Source: an uncultured Porphyromonadaceae bacterium (lineage in GTDB: Bacteria > Bacteroidota > Bacteroidia > Bacteroidales > Barnesiellaceae_A). Taken from it: a stretch of DNA of 64,000 bases. The DNA lies in assembly GCA_900538705.1 (NCBI GenBank), contig UPZG01000003.1:1-64000 (forward strand), given 5' to 3'. The notes beneath the pieces were generated by a model. It was given only the letters and a program-made list of their open reading frames with translations. It ran no database searches and was not told the origin of the DNA. Positions within the stretch are counted from its first letter, which is position 1. Every line of letters begins with the position of its first letter. Below, in pieces: positions 1 to 8,585 of this stretch. Made by a program: the position numbers and the translations under genes.

Positions 1-30
1 TGCGCAAGTGGGAGAGTAGGTAGCTGCCAA
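1..30 (+). rRNA. rrf: 5S ribosomal RNA, 3' end (partial)
   Basis: The first 30 bases match the conserved 3' end of Bacteroidetes 5S rRNA (AAGTGGGAGAGTAGGTAGCT, then GCC). Most of the gene lies before the window. A strong hairpin terminator starts six bases later, as expected for the end of an rRNA operon. The exact 3' end is approximate. Confidence 0.85.
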
Positions 31-35
31 CTTAG

Positions 36-74
36 CCCTCGGAAGGACGAAGAGTCCATCCGAGGGATTTTTTT
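36..74 (+). terminator. rRNA operon terminator
   Basis: Arms CCCTCGGA (36-43) and TCCGAGGG (59-66) pair perfectly. An inner GGAC/GTCC (45-48 with 54-57) extends the stem, and seven T follow at 68-74. It sits directly after the 5S rRNA end. Confidence 0.9.
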
Positions 75-186
75 GTTTATACGGCACAGCCGGTAGAAAT
101 GAGTTACTCCTGGTCGACTAGGATGTTTTTATGTCTTAATAGACAAAAAGAGCTTGTTTGTGGTATAATATAGAAAATTTATTATT

Positions 187-360
187 TAACTTTGTAGCTA
201 TCAATGTTTGTAATTGTGTTACAGCAGAGAGCTTTGTTTTGTTTAGGCCTTGGGTAACGTGAATGTTACCTTCTTTTAATACGCAAGAAATGGCAACTCT
301 ATATTTTTGCGAGTGATTTGGTTTTATAAAAGTGTACATATTAATCAAAATCAATAAATT
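187..360 (+). promoter_or_regulatory. putative promoter and long leader of the first T9SS gene
   Basis: TAACTTTG at 187-194 fits the Bacteroidetes -7 consensus TAnnTTTG. The nearest TTTG (158-161) is 25 bases upstream, wider than usual. This would give a leader of about 160 bases. The leader holds a small hairpin (GGTAAC 253-258 with GTTACC 265-270) followed by a T-rich run, which could be an attenuator. It also holds the 13-mer TTATAAAAGTGTA (324-336) that recurs in the leader of the gene at 4233. Promoter assignment is tentative; the shared 13-mer is a direct observation. Nothing else is visible in 75-186. Confidence 0.4.
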
Positions 361-2247
361 ATGAAAAAAGATTACTTGTTGAAGCCATTGTTGGCTATGT
401 TTATGTTGATGGCATTGGCGATTCCGGTACAAGCGATTGAATTAACCGAGAATTTCAATAGTACTAGAACAGATGGTGGTGCTGCATTTGATAGGTATGG
501 AACAACTACTTCTTTTGGTACTGCAGGGTATGATTATACAGACTGGACAAAGTCGGGAACAGTCTATACAGGTAAGAATATTGTGAGAATGCAAAAAGGT
601 TCGAAGCTTATTGGCGCTGATATTTTGGCTGATATTCCTGTAGGTACGGAATTTACGGTGCAAATATGGTGCGCTGTGTGGGGTACAGATAGCAAAAGTC
701 TTACTGTAAGCTATGGCGGTAGTAGTGAACAAACGAATGTAGGAGTTAGTATAAGTAACCCTAATGGTGTAACTTATAATCCTGAGCATTTTACAGCTTC
801 TACTGATTTTACCTTTACGAAAGTAAGTAATGGTGAAATTACCTTGGCTCCGGTTGGCAGACTTTTGATAGATAAAATTGTAGTTACATATGAAGCTGGT
901 ACAGAACCTAATGCATATATAGATGTGTCAGCCAGTAAGTTGTCATTTACCGCAAATATGGGAACGTATTCCGCAGCACAAAACGTAACTTTGACTCTTA
1001 GTGGCGTAGAGGCATCGACGGTATCGTATACGGTAGATAATGAAGATTTTATTGTAACACCGGTCAATGAAACAGAATATAGCGTGGTGTATAAGGCTTC
1101 GTCTGTGAAGGGTAGCTATAACGGTACCCTTACGTTCAGCTCTACGCAAGAAGGAATAGTTCCGGTTACCGTGTCGCTCGAAGGAACTTCAGTGAATCCG
1201 TTTGCAAATAGCGGTGATTTGGTTGCGCTCAGTTCAATGGATGAGATAAGTGAAAGCGACACTTATTACATGGCTGCCGAATATGAAGGGGAATACAAAA
1301 TAGTGAATAGTATATCTGCAACATCGGGTGGCTATTTTGCTGTAACGGCATCGCAGACATTGCAAACTACCGATGCTCACTTTACGATAGCTCCTATGGA
1401 GGGTGGCTACTCTATCTATTTCAGCGATGGAACATATCAAGGATATGTAACTCCTAACAATAATAACAATGTATCATTGAAAGATGTAGCCGAACCGTGG
1501 AATATCTCGTATACAGACGGCTATTTTATTGTAGAAGCTATTGGTACTACAGAGGCTCGTCAAATGGCTTATAATGGTAGTGGTAGTACTAACCGTATAG
1601 CTCCCTATAGGTTAAGTTCTATGGACGGATATTTTACTTATTCTACAAAAATGGTATTGTTTAAAATATCTTCGGACTTTGAGGTGTTCCCAGCTAATGG
1701 AACCGAGGTATCAGATAAGACCATTACGAGCCGAATGTATGTCCAATTTGATGAGCAACCACAGATGGCCGAGACGAGCCTGATATGGGTTAATGCAATA
1801 CCCGAAAGTGATGCAGTAGAGAACACGACATTGGCGTCGGTACCAGAAGCTTCGGATTACGAGATGATAGCTACTGTAGATGCTGCCAACAACAGAGTTT
1901 ACTTCAAACCCAATACGTGGGATACATGTCTGCCTCTCGGTGTTCGTTACAGAGTGATATTCCAAGAGAATGCCGTGTTGTATGATGGCGGAGTTATGTC
2001 GCCTGCTTTCGGTTGGGAGTTCAATACTGTTGTGCCTTCGGGTGTAGAGGATGCTGTAAAAGCTACCGGTCTTTCGTACGATGGCTATGCTGTTGTTTCT
2101 AACAATGGAAATGCCGTAGAAGTATATAACTTGTCGGGCATGCTGGTAGCTCGTAGCGATAACGGTAAGGTTGTTATGCAAAATCTTGCCAAAGGCATCT
2201 ATGTAGCACGCAGTGGCAATGAGGTGCTGAAGTTGGTAAAACGTTAA
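361..2247 (+). CDS. secreted protein with Ig-like domains and T9SS C-terminal sorting domain
   Basis: A 628-residue exported protein of unknown function. Residues 1-25 form a signal peptide (MKKDYLLKPLLAMFMLMALA, cut near VQA). The N-terminal third looks like a carbohydrate-binding or adhesin-type beta sandwich. An Ig-like (BACON-like) segment follows at about 190-275, and a second Ig-like segment near 440-550. The last ~50 residues carry the type IX sorting pattern (VEVYNLSGMLVA ... KGIYVARS ... LKLVKR). It is therefore expected to cross the outer membrane by T9SS and be released or anchored at the surface. It is the first gene after the rRNA operon; a TPR regulator gene follows. No catalytic motif was recognised, so an adhesin or binding role is only inference. 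Confidence 0.8.
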   Translation: MKKDYLLKPLLAMFMLMALAIPVQAIELTENFNSTRTDGGAAFDRYGTTTSFGTAGYDYTDWTKSGTVYTGKNIVRMQKGSKLIGADILADIPVGTEFTVQIWCAVWGTDSKSLTVSYGGSSEQTNVGVSISNPNGVTYNPEHFTASTDFTFTKVSNGEITLAPVGRLLIDKIVVTYEAGTEPNAYIDVSASKLSFTANMGTYSAAQNVTLTLSGVEASTVSYTVDNEDFIVTPVNETEYSVVYKASSVKGSYNGTLTFSSTQEGIVPVTVSLEGTSVNPFANSGDLVALSSMDEISESDTYYMAAEYEGEYKIVNSISATSGGYFAVTASQTLQTTDAHFTIAPMEGGYSIYFSDGTYQGYVTPNNNNNVSLKDVAEPWNISYTDGYFIVEAIGTTEARQMAYNGSGSTNRIAPYRLSSMDGYFTYSTKMVLFKISSDFEVFPANGTEVSDKTITSRMYVQFDEQPQMAETSLIWVNAIPESDAVENTTLASVPEASDYEMIATVDAANNRVYFKPNTWDTCLPLGVRYRVIFQENAVLYDGGVMSPAFGWEFNTVVPSGVEDAVKATGLSYDGYAVVSNNGNAVEVYNLSGMLVARSDNGKVVMQNLAKGIYVARSGNEVLKLVKR

Positions 2248-2267
2248 TTGTAGATAAAACAGTGATA

Positions 2268-2305
2268 AGAGAGGTCGGGGCGCAGATGCGTACCCGACTT
2301 CTCTT
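2268..2305 (+). terminator. hairpin terminator after T9SS gene
   Basis: Arms 2268-2279 (AGAGAGGTCGGG) and 2293-2304 (CCCGACTTCTCT) pair over 12 bases with one G-T. Only a short T-poor tail follows, so termination strength is uncertain. The rest of the 2248-2535 gap holds no further gene that I can support. Confidence 0.55.
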
Positions 2306-2535
2306 ATGTTTATAGCTGGCAGAAGGTGAGTGATGGTATTGCCGGGTATAAGAAAGTCTTTTCGTATGGGAAGTATGTATGGGCGATTGCCAATATGATG
2401 TGAAAGAGCCGCCGATATAAGGTTTATAAATCATAAAAATGTTGATAGGCTTTTGCTTATTGCCGATTTACACTATCTTCGCCATACAAAAATCGAGGGC
2501 GGATACTCCATTGAGAAAGTAAGAAAGAAAAGGTA

Positions 2536-3909
2536 ATGCGTAACTGCTGTATATTTTGTTGTGTTGTTGTGCTGTTATTCCTGTTGTCGTGCCAAAATCA
2601 TTGTAACGAAGGTGCGCAGTATCTGTATGAGCGGGGTAAGGCATTGGAAACAGTTCATCCTGATTCGGCTGCATATTATTATCGCAAGGCGTTGGATTGT
2701 GCCGATGTCCATTCTATGCCGCTCTTGGTTATATCTATACATTGGCAGCTTGGCGACTTGTTACGAACGCATCATTTGTATAATCGTGCTTTAGACGAGC
2801 ATCAAAAGGCTCTGTTGCTTTGTGAGGAGTTGCAGGAGGCTGCATGTATGCCCCGTTCTTTGCGCGAAGTGGGTAAAGATTATCTTTATAAAGAGCAACC
2901 CGATAGTGCCCTCATATATATTACACAAGCATTGCAGTATGCTACAGCCGTAGCCGATACTGCCGAAATAGTGGCGGCACATAACAATCTGTCGGTGGCA
3001 TATAGCGAAACAGATAGTCTATATAGAGCTATAGGACACGCATACCAAGCGATACGTATGAGCTCGGACAGTGCTACCATATATCGTAACTATTCGGCCA
3101 TAGGACGAATGTATTTGTCGGAGGGTGAATATGACTCGGCATATTATTATAGCTTGAAGGGGAGCCATAGTGCCAATATCTATACGCAGGCCAATTGTTA
3201 CAGGCAGTTGTGTGAGGTATCGCGCCGTACGGGCGATACGCTGGGTTATGCCACTTACGCAGCCATGTTGGAGCAGGTAGATGATGCCATATCGCAAATG
3301 GACCATACCGAGGTGATGGGAGAGACGGAATATCGCTATGAGTTGGAACGAGTCTTGACTGATGAGCAAACACGCTATCGCAAGTGGATTGTATTGGCTG
3401 TGATATGCATTTTGGTGGCAACATTGTTGTATTATCTATACAAGCGGCGCAGAGAGCGTAATTGGAAGCAACAGATAGAGGGTTTGCGTCAGACAATAAA
3501 GACACGAGCCGCGAAGCTTGAAGAAGAGACCGCCGAGGCCGAGCGAGTTATAAAGCAGGTAGGGCGTGAACGCAAAGAGCTTTATGACCTTATAGAAAAG
3601 AAGGGTAATGTGTGTGCTCTTTCGTTTATGCGTACCAAAGCATACAAAACAATAAAGACATGGGTAGATAGCAGTGACGGTGTATTGCTGGCTTCACAAC
3701 AGGCCGAGACGGCCGAACTTGTGCGCAAGGCGTTTGAAGAGTATGACGTTGCATTGCGAGAGCATACATCGCTTACGGCCGATGAAGTGTTGTTGTGCTG
3801 TCTGATAAAGTGCCGTTTTACCACAAAGGAGTGTGCTATATGTAAAGGTGTGAGCGAAAATGCCATACGCACGCAGAAAAGCCGAATAAAAAATAAATTA
3901 GTGCTGTAA
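2536..3909 (+). CDS. TPR lipoprotein with transmembrane helix and C-terminal HTH (membrane-anchored regulator)
   Basis: A 457-residue protein. The N-terminus is a lipoprotein signal (LFLLSC, Cys19). About six TPR-like helical repeats span residues ~30-250 (repeated DSAxxYYxxAL patterns). One transmembrane helix lies near 285-303 (WIVLAVICILVATLLYYLY). A charged coiled coil follows (~305-360), then a C-terminal helix-turn-helix (TAKECAICKG-like region, SENAIRTQKSRIKNKL). This layout is known in Bacteroidetes as a TPR / LuxR-like regulator that senses outside and acts inside; the ligand is unknown. It lies between two T9SS cargo genes on the same strand, so regulation of them is a reasonable inference. 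Having both a lipobox and a TM helix is odd; the first segment may be an ordinary signal or anchor. Confidence 0.75.
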   Translation: MRNCCIFCCVVVLLFLLSCQNHCNEGAQYLYERGKALETVHPDSAAYYYRKALDCADVHSMPLLVISIHWQLGDLLRTHHLYNRALDEHQKALLLCEELQEAACMPRSLREVGKDYLYKEQPDSALIYITQALQYATAVADTAEIVAAHNNLSVAYSETDSLYRAIGHAYQAIRMSSDSATIYRNYSAIGRMYLSEGEYDSAYYYSLKGSHSANIYTQANCYRQLCEVSRRTGDTLGYATYAAMLEQVDDAISQMDHTEVMGETEYRYELERVLTDEQTRYRKWIVLAVICILVATLLYYLYKRRRERNWKQQIEGLRQTIKTRAAKLEEETAEAERVIKQVGRERKELYDLIEKKGNVCALSFMRTKAYKTIKTWVDSSDGVLLASQQAETAELVRKAFEEYDVALREHTSLTADEVLLCCLIKCRFTTKECAICKGVSENAIRTQKSRIKNKLVL

Positions 3910-4039
3910 TACCGGCTTTGCGATATATTTTTGTAAACGCTTGTTTATAAGTGTATTAGATATATGTCTTGTAATGTGACGTTTTTTATATAATTGATTT
4001 ACAATATATTATAATATTGTTGTTGTAACGTGTAAAAGT

Positions 4040-4232
4040 TGCCCTGAAAGGTTGGTTATATATAAGTTTGCAAAAAGAATATCGGTTTTGAGTATTGCGT
4101 ATGCAGCTTATAATACTCTGTTGATATGTTTTTTCCTATTGGTTAAATAGATGAAAGGTCGGCATTCCGATAGAAGCGCGATGCCTGAAGGTCTTATAAA
4201 AGTGTAAATACAATCAACCAATATAATAATTC
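4040..4232 (+). promoter_or_regulatory. putative promoter and leader of second T9SS gene
   Basis: GTTG (4039-4042), 21 bases, then TAAGTTTG (4064-4071) resembles a Bacteroidetes promoter. It would make a leader of about 155 bases. The leader contains a GGCAT/ATGCC inverted repeat (around 4161-4184) and TTATAAAAGTGTA (4194-4206), identical to 324-336 in the first T9SS gene's leader. The earlier part of the gap (3910-4038) is AT-rich with no gene visible. Confidence 0.45.
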
Positions 4233-6131
4233 ATGCTTATGAAAAAAACTTGCTATTTATGTCTTGCCTTGTCTGTGTGGGGGCTGACAGCCATGCCTAT
4301 GAGTGCAGCACAAGGTGAAATGTTGCCGATTTTTACAGAGGATTTTTCAGCTTTCACCGAAGGTAGTGCCGAAGCACCTGCAGAAGCAGAATTGTCGACT
4401 GTCGACGAAAAAATTCCCGAGGAATATACACATAATGTAGCGTGGTATGGTCGTGGTATCCATCAAGCCGGTGGCGCTTGTGCTATTATGAATTATGAAG
4501 ATCGTACGTGGGGTACAACACGTGGTTGGATACAGACCCCTTATACCGATGTACGACTCGATGAAGGACGGTTTACTCTACGTTTTAAGGCACGTGTGAC
4601 GGGTGTCAACGAAAACGACTCTATATTACTATATCTGTATGACAAGTACAGCTCGAATTATTATGAGCGCAAGGTGGCCTATATTACTACTGAATGGCAG
4701 GTTATAGAAGTTCCGTTCCAGCATAGCTACTACGGTAACCATCTTGCTTATGTGCAAATGAACTCTTATAACCATGCATGGCTGATAGATGATGTGGAGT
4801 TTGTACAAGATGTATATGATATAAATATACCGCGTCCCAGCACACCGAGTGATGTGACCTATGAAGGCTTTACTGCACATTGGGATGCTGTATGGTCGGC
4901 TACATCGTACTTGGTTTCGGTCTATTCATATACCGACGAAGAGCATACACAACGCGAATATTTACTGCAAGACGTTGAGACAACTGCTACGGAGTACAGG
5001 GTAGAAGGTACGGAAAAAGGGAAAGAGTATTATTTTACAGTGAAGGCACGTAATGAGAAGTATACGTCGGCAGAGTCGGACGAACGTCGCGTATATGTGC
5101 CTATATACAGTATGGAAGTACCCGAGACCGCAGAACCTACAGATGTGAGCGAGACAGGCTATACAGCGCACTGGCTTCCTGTAGAGCGTGCTATGGGTTA
5201 CGCAGTGCGTCACTATTTGCGCCATACTGCTCTCCAAGACGAAGATTATACCCTCGTACACGAAGACCTCGAGACCATAACAGATGGAACACTCGATTGG
5301 CCGGCATATTTCTATGATGAAAACCTCGACAAGTATAGCAAAATGCCTGGATGGAAAGTAAACATGGGTTGTACGATAACGGGTATGATAGGTATAGACA
5401 ACTACTTCAAGGATTATGAAGAGGGAAAAATCACCTCTCCCGAGTTTGACCTTGCCCGTGATGGAGGCCGTTATTCGGTTGAACTGAAGGTGTATGCCGT
5501 CAATGCAGGTGACATAGTATATGTAGATAGTTATAGTGGCGATACACAAGAACATCAAGAGTATGAGATGACAACGACCGGAGAACATTCGTTTGTCGTG
5601 AATTTCACCAACGGTGCCGAGTCGACTTATTTTACTATTACATTCTCCGGAACCGACAAGCTGTTTATAGATGACATTATTGTTAAGCAAATGTTGTTGG
5701 CCGGCGAAAGCTATACATCGACATTACAATCGTTTGAGCTGGAGGGATATGACAATACTTCATATACCTTTACCAATCTTGAAGGAGGGGCAGCTAATGA
5801 GTACCTTTATGCAGTGGCAGCCTGGTCGTGGTCGTTTGACGAGGATGGAATATGGGGTCCTACAGTATATTCTGAATATTCAGAGCCTTGTGTAGTGCGT
5901 CTGTCGTCGGGATGCAACAACCTTTCAGCAGGTGTTGATGCCCGTGTATATGCTGCCGACAGAGCAATATGGGTAGAAACCTCCGATAATGTAACCGTAC
6001 AAGTATATGATGCTGGAGGCAGATTGTCGCTGGTAAAAGAGTTACCTGTCGGGAAACATAGATTGGAGATGTCAACAAGGGGTTTCTATATCGTAAGGAT
6101 AGATACTCAAAGTTTTAAGGTAGTACTTTGA
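4233..6131 (+). CDS. secreted protein with fibronectin type III domains and T9SS sorting domain
   Basis: A 632-residue exported protein. The signal peptide is within residues 1-27; a second ATG at 4239 (MKKTCYLCL) may be the true start. An N-terminal beta-sandwich segment (~30-190) resembles choice-of-anchor / carbohydrate-binding modules. Two fibronectin type III repeats follow (TPSDVTYEGFTAHW near 205 and EPTDVSETGYTAHW near 300), the second interrupted by another sandwich domain (~350-490). The C-terminus has the T9SS pattern (VQVYDAGGRLSLV ... TRGFYIVRID ... FKVVL). The role is unknown; adhesion or polymer binding is inference. Its leader shares a 13-base motif with the T9SS gene at 361, which suggests common control. 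Confidence 0.8.
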   Translation: MLMKKTCYLCLALSVWGLTAMPMSAAQGEMLPIFTEDFSAFTEGSAEAPAEAELSTVDEKIPEEYTHNVAWYGRGIHQAGGACAIMNYEDRTWGTTRGWIQTPYTDVRLDEGRFTLRFKARVTGVNENDSILLYLYDKYSSNYYERKVAYITTEWQVIEVPFQHSYYGNHLAYVQMNSYNHAWLIDDVEFVQDVYDINIPRPSTPSDVTYEGFTAHWDAVWSATSYLVSVYSYTDEEHTQREYLLQDVETTATEYRVEGTEKGKEYYFTVKARNEKYTSAESDERRVYVPIYSMEVPETAEPTDVSETGYTAHWLPVERAMGYAVRHYLRHTALQDEDYTLVHEDLETITDGTLDWPAYFYDENLDKYSKMPGWKVNMGCTITGMIGIDNYFKDYEEGKITSPEFDLARDGGRYSVELKVYAVNAGDIVYVDSYSGDTQEHQEYEMTTTGEHSFVVNFTNGAESTYFTITFSGTDKLFIDDIIVKQMLLAGESYTSTLQSFELEGYDNTSYTFTNLEGGAANEYLYAVAAWSWSFDEDGIWGPTVYSEYSEPCVVRLSSGCNNLSAGVDARVYAADRAIWVETSDNVTVQVYDAGGRLSLVKELPVGKHRLEMSTRGFYIVRIDTQSFKVVL

Positions 6132-6190
6132 TGGAACTCCTTCTCTCCCGCTGGCAGTAGTGAATGAAATGAAGGATTAGGGAATACAAG

Positions 6191-6225
6191 AAGTCGGGCT
6201 GCTTGTGGGGGCAGCCCGACTTTTT
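6191..6225 (+). terminator. strong intrinsic terminator
   Basis: A perfect 12-base stem, AAGTCGGGCTGC (6191-6202) and GCAGCCCGACTT (6211-6222), followed by TTT. It ends the T9SS gene at 6131 and lies between convergent genes. Confidence 0.85.
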
Positions 6226-6255
6226 ATATCAAGGAGACAAGACCGACAGAGGGTG

Positions 6256-6975
6256 TCAGTCTTTGAGATAATAGACAACCGATGTCACTACGCGCACCTT
6301 TTTAAGGTATGGTGTGTAGGCATCGCGGTTTTCGATGGTAAATTGGCCTTGCGAGGCGGTACGAATCTTTCCCAACTGGCTTTCTGAGTCGTTGGCAAAT
6401 TGTTCTGCAGCTTGTCGGGCATTGCGGGTAGCCTCGGCAATCATGTCGGGCTTGAGGTCGTTGAGCCCGGTGAAGAGGTAGTCTACTTGCGCATCGTATT
6501 CGCCCGATACGATAGCGATACCTTTGTTGAGCAACTCTCCCTGTTCGGCGATAAGGCTGCGTACCAAATCGACTTGTTGCGATGATACTGTGATGATAGA
6601 ACGCACGTTATAGCGGTAAGGTACCTCGGGATTGCTGTAACGCTCGGCTTTAAGATCGTAGATTTCGGGAGGAGCTACCGAGATTTCTGCATCGGAAAGA
6701 CCATTTGAATGGAGATATTCTACAATGGTGGCGTTCTTCTTTTCTACCAGTGCGGCAAGAGTACCTATATCATTGCCTACCTCTTTGTATACCAGTGGCC
6801 ATACGACTTTGTCGGCAGGAACAATACGCTCGGCAAGCCCGCGTACGGAAACGGTACGATCGTCACTACCGGCAACTTTGAGCCCGGCCTCGATGCGAGA
6901 GCCAAGGCAGAATAATCCTATGGCAAGGATAATGGCCTCGAACAGCCATGTTCGTTTTACTTCTTTTAAGTCCAT
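6256..6975 (-). CDS. SIMPL domain-containing protein (DUF541 family)
   Basis: A 239-residue protein starting MDLKEVKRTWLFEAIILAIG. An N-terminal membrane segment or signal anchor lies at ~10-27. A SIMPL (DUF541) domain follows, recognised from TVSVRGLAERIVPADKVVWP near 40-60 and the KNATIVEYLHSNGLSDAEI region. Family members are periplasmic or membrane-attached and poorly characterised; some were linked to oxidative stress. The frame is open further upstream to 7440, but that part is antisense to yraN and low-complexity, so the start at 6975 is preferred; ATG at 6987 is an alternative. It converges with the T9SS gene and diverges from yraN. Confidence 0.85.
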   Translation of the reverse strand: MDLKEVKRTWLFEAIILAIGLFCLGSRIEAGLKVAGSDDRTVSVRGLAERIVPADKVVWPLVYKEVGNDIGTLAALVEKKNATIVEYLHSNGLSDAEISVAPPEIYDLKAERYSNPEVPYRYNVRSIITVSSQQVDLVRSLIAEQGELLNKGIAIVSGEYDAQVDYLFTGLNDLKPDMIAEATRNARQAAEQFANDSESQLGKIRTASQGQFTIENRDAYTPYLKKVRVVTSVVYYLKD

Positions 6976-7107
6976 AACATGCAGCATTAAAAGTTTATAT
7001 CGCCGTAAAGGTAATAAAAAGGATAAAGTATGCAACTCGTGGAAGGTTATTTGCTTATTTTTGTATGACAGAAATCCTCTAACAGACCGACGATAACAGT
7101 TGACATT

Positions 7108-7476
7108 ATGGCACAGCACAACAAATTGGGCAAGAGCGGTGAAGAATATGCTGCTGAATACCTGACAAGCCGCGGCTACGTGGTGCGCGATATAAACTGG
7201 CGTAGCGGTAAGCTGGAACTCGACCTGGTAGCAGTGAAAGATAATTGTCTTGTGGTTGTAGAGGTAAAGACTCGTCGTAATACCGACTATGCTTTCCCTG
7301 AGGAGGCTGTTACGGAGAGTAAAATACGCCACCTTGTAAAGGCTGCCGACGCTTATGTACGGCAATTTGATTTGCCCTTTGAGGTACGGTTTGATGTGAT
7401 GGCGCTGATAGGTGAAGCCCCTCCTTTTACCGTTGAACATATCGAAGATGCTTTTGTACCACCACTTAATGTGTGA
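7108..7476 (+). CDS. yraN: YraN family protein (UPF0102, endonuclease-like fold)
   Basis: A 122-residue cytoplasmic protein of the UPF0102/YraN family. It shows the family signature NKLGKSGEEYAAEYLTSRGY at the start, then GKLELDLVAVKDNCLVVVEV followed by KTR. The ELD...EVK residues correspond to the restriction-endonuclease-like active-site motif. Length fits the family (110-130). The cellular role is not settled; nuclease activity is predicted from the fold. It is the first gene of a tight plus-strand group with mmcQ and birA, 6 bases before the next start. Confidence 0.9.
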   Translation: MAQHNKLGKSGEEYAAEYLTSRGYVVRDINWRSGKLELDLVAVKDNCLVVVEVKTRRNTDYAFPEEAVTESKIRHLVKAADAYVRQFDLPFEVRFDVMALIGEAPPFTVEHIEDAFVPPLNV

Positions 7477-7482
7477 AAATCT

Positions 7483-7869
7483 ATGGATATAGAGAGTTTA
7501 CGCGATTTCTGTTTGACATTGCCTGAGGTAAGTGAGTGTATGCCATTTGACGATACGACACTGGTATTCAAAGTGGATGGCAAGATGTTTCTCTTTGCCG
7601 ATTTGGATAGTCAGCCGCTACGTGTTAATGTGAAGTGCGATCCCGACCTTGCATTGGAGTTGCGAGATACCTATTCCGAGGTAGTCCCTGGCTATCATTG
7701 CAATAAAAAATATTGGAATACAATTACGTTGCGTCCTGGATTGAAAGAACGGCTTGTCAAGGAGTGGATTGTGCACTCATATGCCGAGGTGATAAAGAAA
7801 ATGAGCCGGGTGCATCGTGAACCGTTGGAAAAATTACTGACACTATGGAAACAATCGAATGGCATGTGA
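7483..7869 (+). CDS. MmcQ/YjbR family protein
   Basis: A 128-residue protein of the MmcQ/YjbR family (cyaY-like fold with a double-wing DNA-binding character). Typical features are the N-terminal MDIESLRDFCLTLPEVSECM, the KMFLFADLD strand, the LRVNVKCDPDLALELRD segment and KYWNTITL. The function of the family is unclear; DNA binding is suggested by structure only. Its end overlaps the start of birA by 25 bases, which implies co-transcription and likely translational coupling. Confidence 0.88.
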   Translation: MDIESLRDFCLTLPEVSECMPFDDTTLVFKVDGKMFLFADLDSQPLRVNVKCDPDLALELRDTYSEVVPGYHCNKKYWNTITLRPGLKERLVKEWIVHSYAEVIKKMSRVHREPLEKLLTLWKQSNGM

Positions 7870-8585
7870 AAATGTTAGATAGCACACAGTCGACAAATAG
7901 TTATTTGGATGCTTTGGATACCGACACTCCACAACCCGAAGGTTGCGTGGTGGCTGCAAGGGCACAACTTGCCGGACGTGGGCAGAGAGGTAACTCGTGG
8001 GAAGCTGCCCCGGGAGAGAATCTGACATTCAGTTACTTGTTACGACCTGCTGCTATAGCGCCACAAGAGCAGTTTGTATTGTCGCAGGCTGTATCGCTTG
8101 CTGTTGTCGATGTATTATTACAATATGCCCCGGATTTTACTGTAAAATGGCCTAACGACATATACTATCGCGATAGTAAAATAGCTGGTATATTGATAGA
8201 ACATACGCTTACAGAAGGCCATATAGGACGTACTATCGTGGGTATAGGACTAAATGTGAACCAGTTGCAATTTATCAGCGATGCTCCCAATCCTATATCA
8301 CTCAGGGAAATTACAGGTGTGCAGTATGATCTTGACAAGCTTTTGCAACAGATACTTGAGGCCACATCGCAACGTTACGAAATGTGTCTGATACGGCGCG
8401 ACGAATTGCAGTCGGATTATATGAAAATGTTGTATCGTCGGGAGGGATTCTATCCGTATCGCGACAAAGATGGTATTTTTGAAGCTTGTATCGAGGATGT
8501 TCAACCTAATGGCATGTTGCACTTGCGCGATATCCGGGGAGTAGTGCGTGTATATGCCTTTAAAGAGGTGGCCTTTATTCTTTAG
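7845..8585 (+). CDS. birA: biotin--[acetyl-CoA-carboxylase] ligase
   Basis: A 246-residue BirA catalytic protein without the N-terminal HTH of E. coli BirA, so a ligase only (class I). It attaches biotin to carboxylase carrier domains in the cytoplasm. Visible motifs are STQSTNSYLD near 13-22, the biotinyl-AMP loop GRGQRG at 44-49, and KWPNDIYY near 103-110, then GIGLNVNQ. A small SH3-like C-terminal domain follows (GMLHLRDIRGVVRVYAFKEV). It overlaps mmcQ by 25 bases at the start and the convergent TPR gene by 11 bases at the end. Confidence 0.93.
   Translation: METIEWHVKMLDSTQSTNSYLDALDTDTPQPEGCVVAARAQLAGRGQRGNSWEAAPGENLTFSYLLRPAAIAPQEQFVLSQAVSLAVVDVLLQYAPDFTVKWPNDIYYRDSKIAGILIEHTLTEGHIGRTIVGIGLNVNQLQFISDAPNPISLREITGVQYDLDKLLQQILEATSQRYEMCLIRRDELQSDYMKMLYRREGFYPYRDKDGIFEACIEDVQPNGMLHLRDIRGVVRVYAFKEVAFIL

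Noticed and set aside
4962..5690. A 242-codon minus-strand open frame
   Set aside because: Antisense to the FN3/T9SS gene at 4233-6131, which has a clear signal peptide, repeats and sorting domain. No promoter or family match for the antisense frame.
6976..7440. N-terminal extension of the SIMPL gene
   Set aside because: It overlaps yraN antisense and adds a low-complexity stretch; the start at 6975 gives a normal membrane segment and family start.
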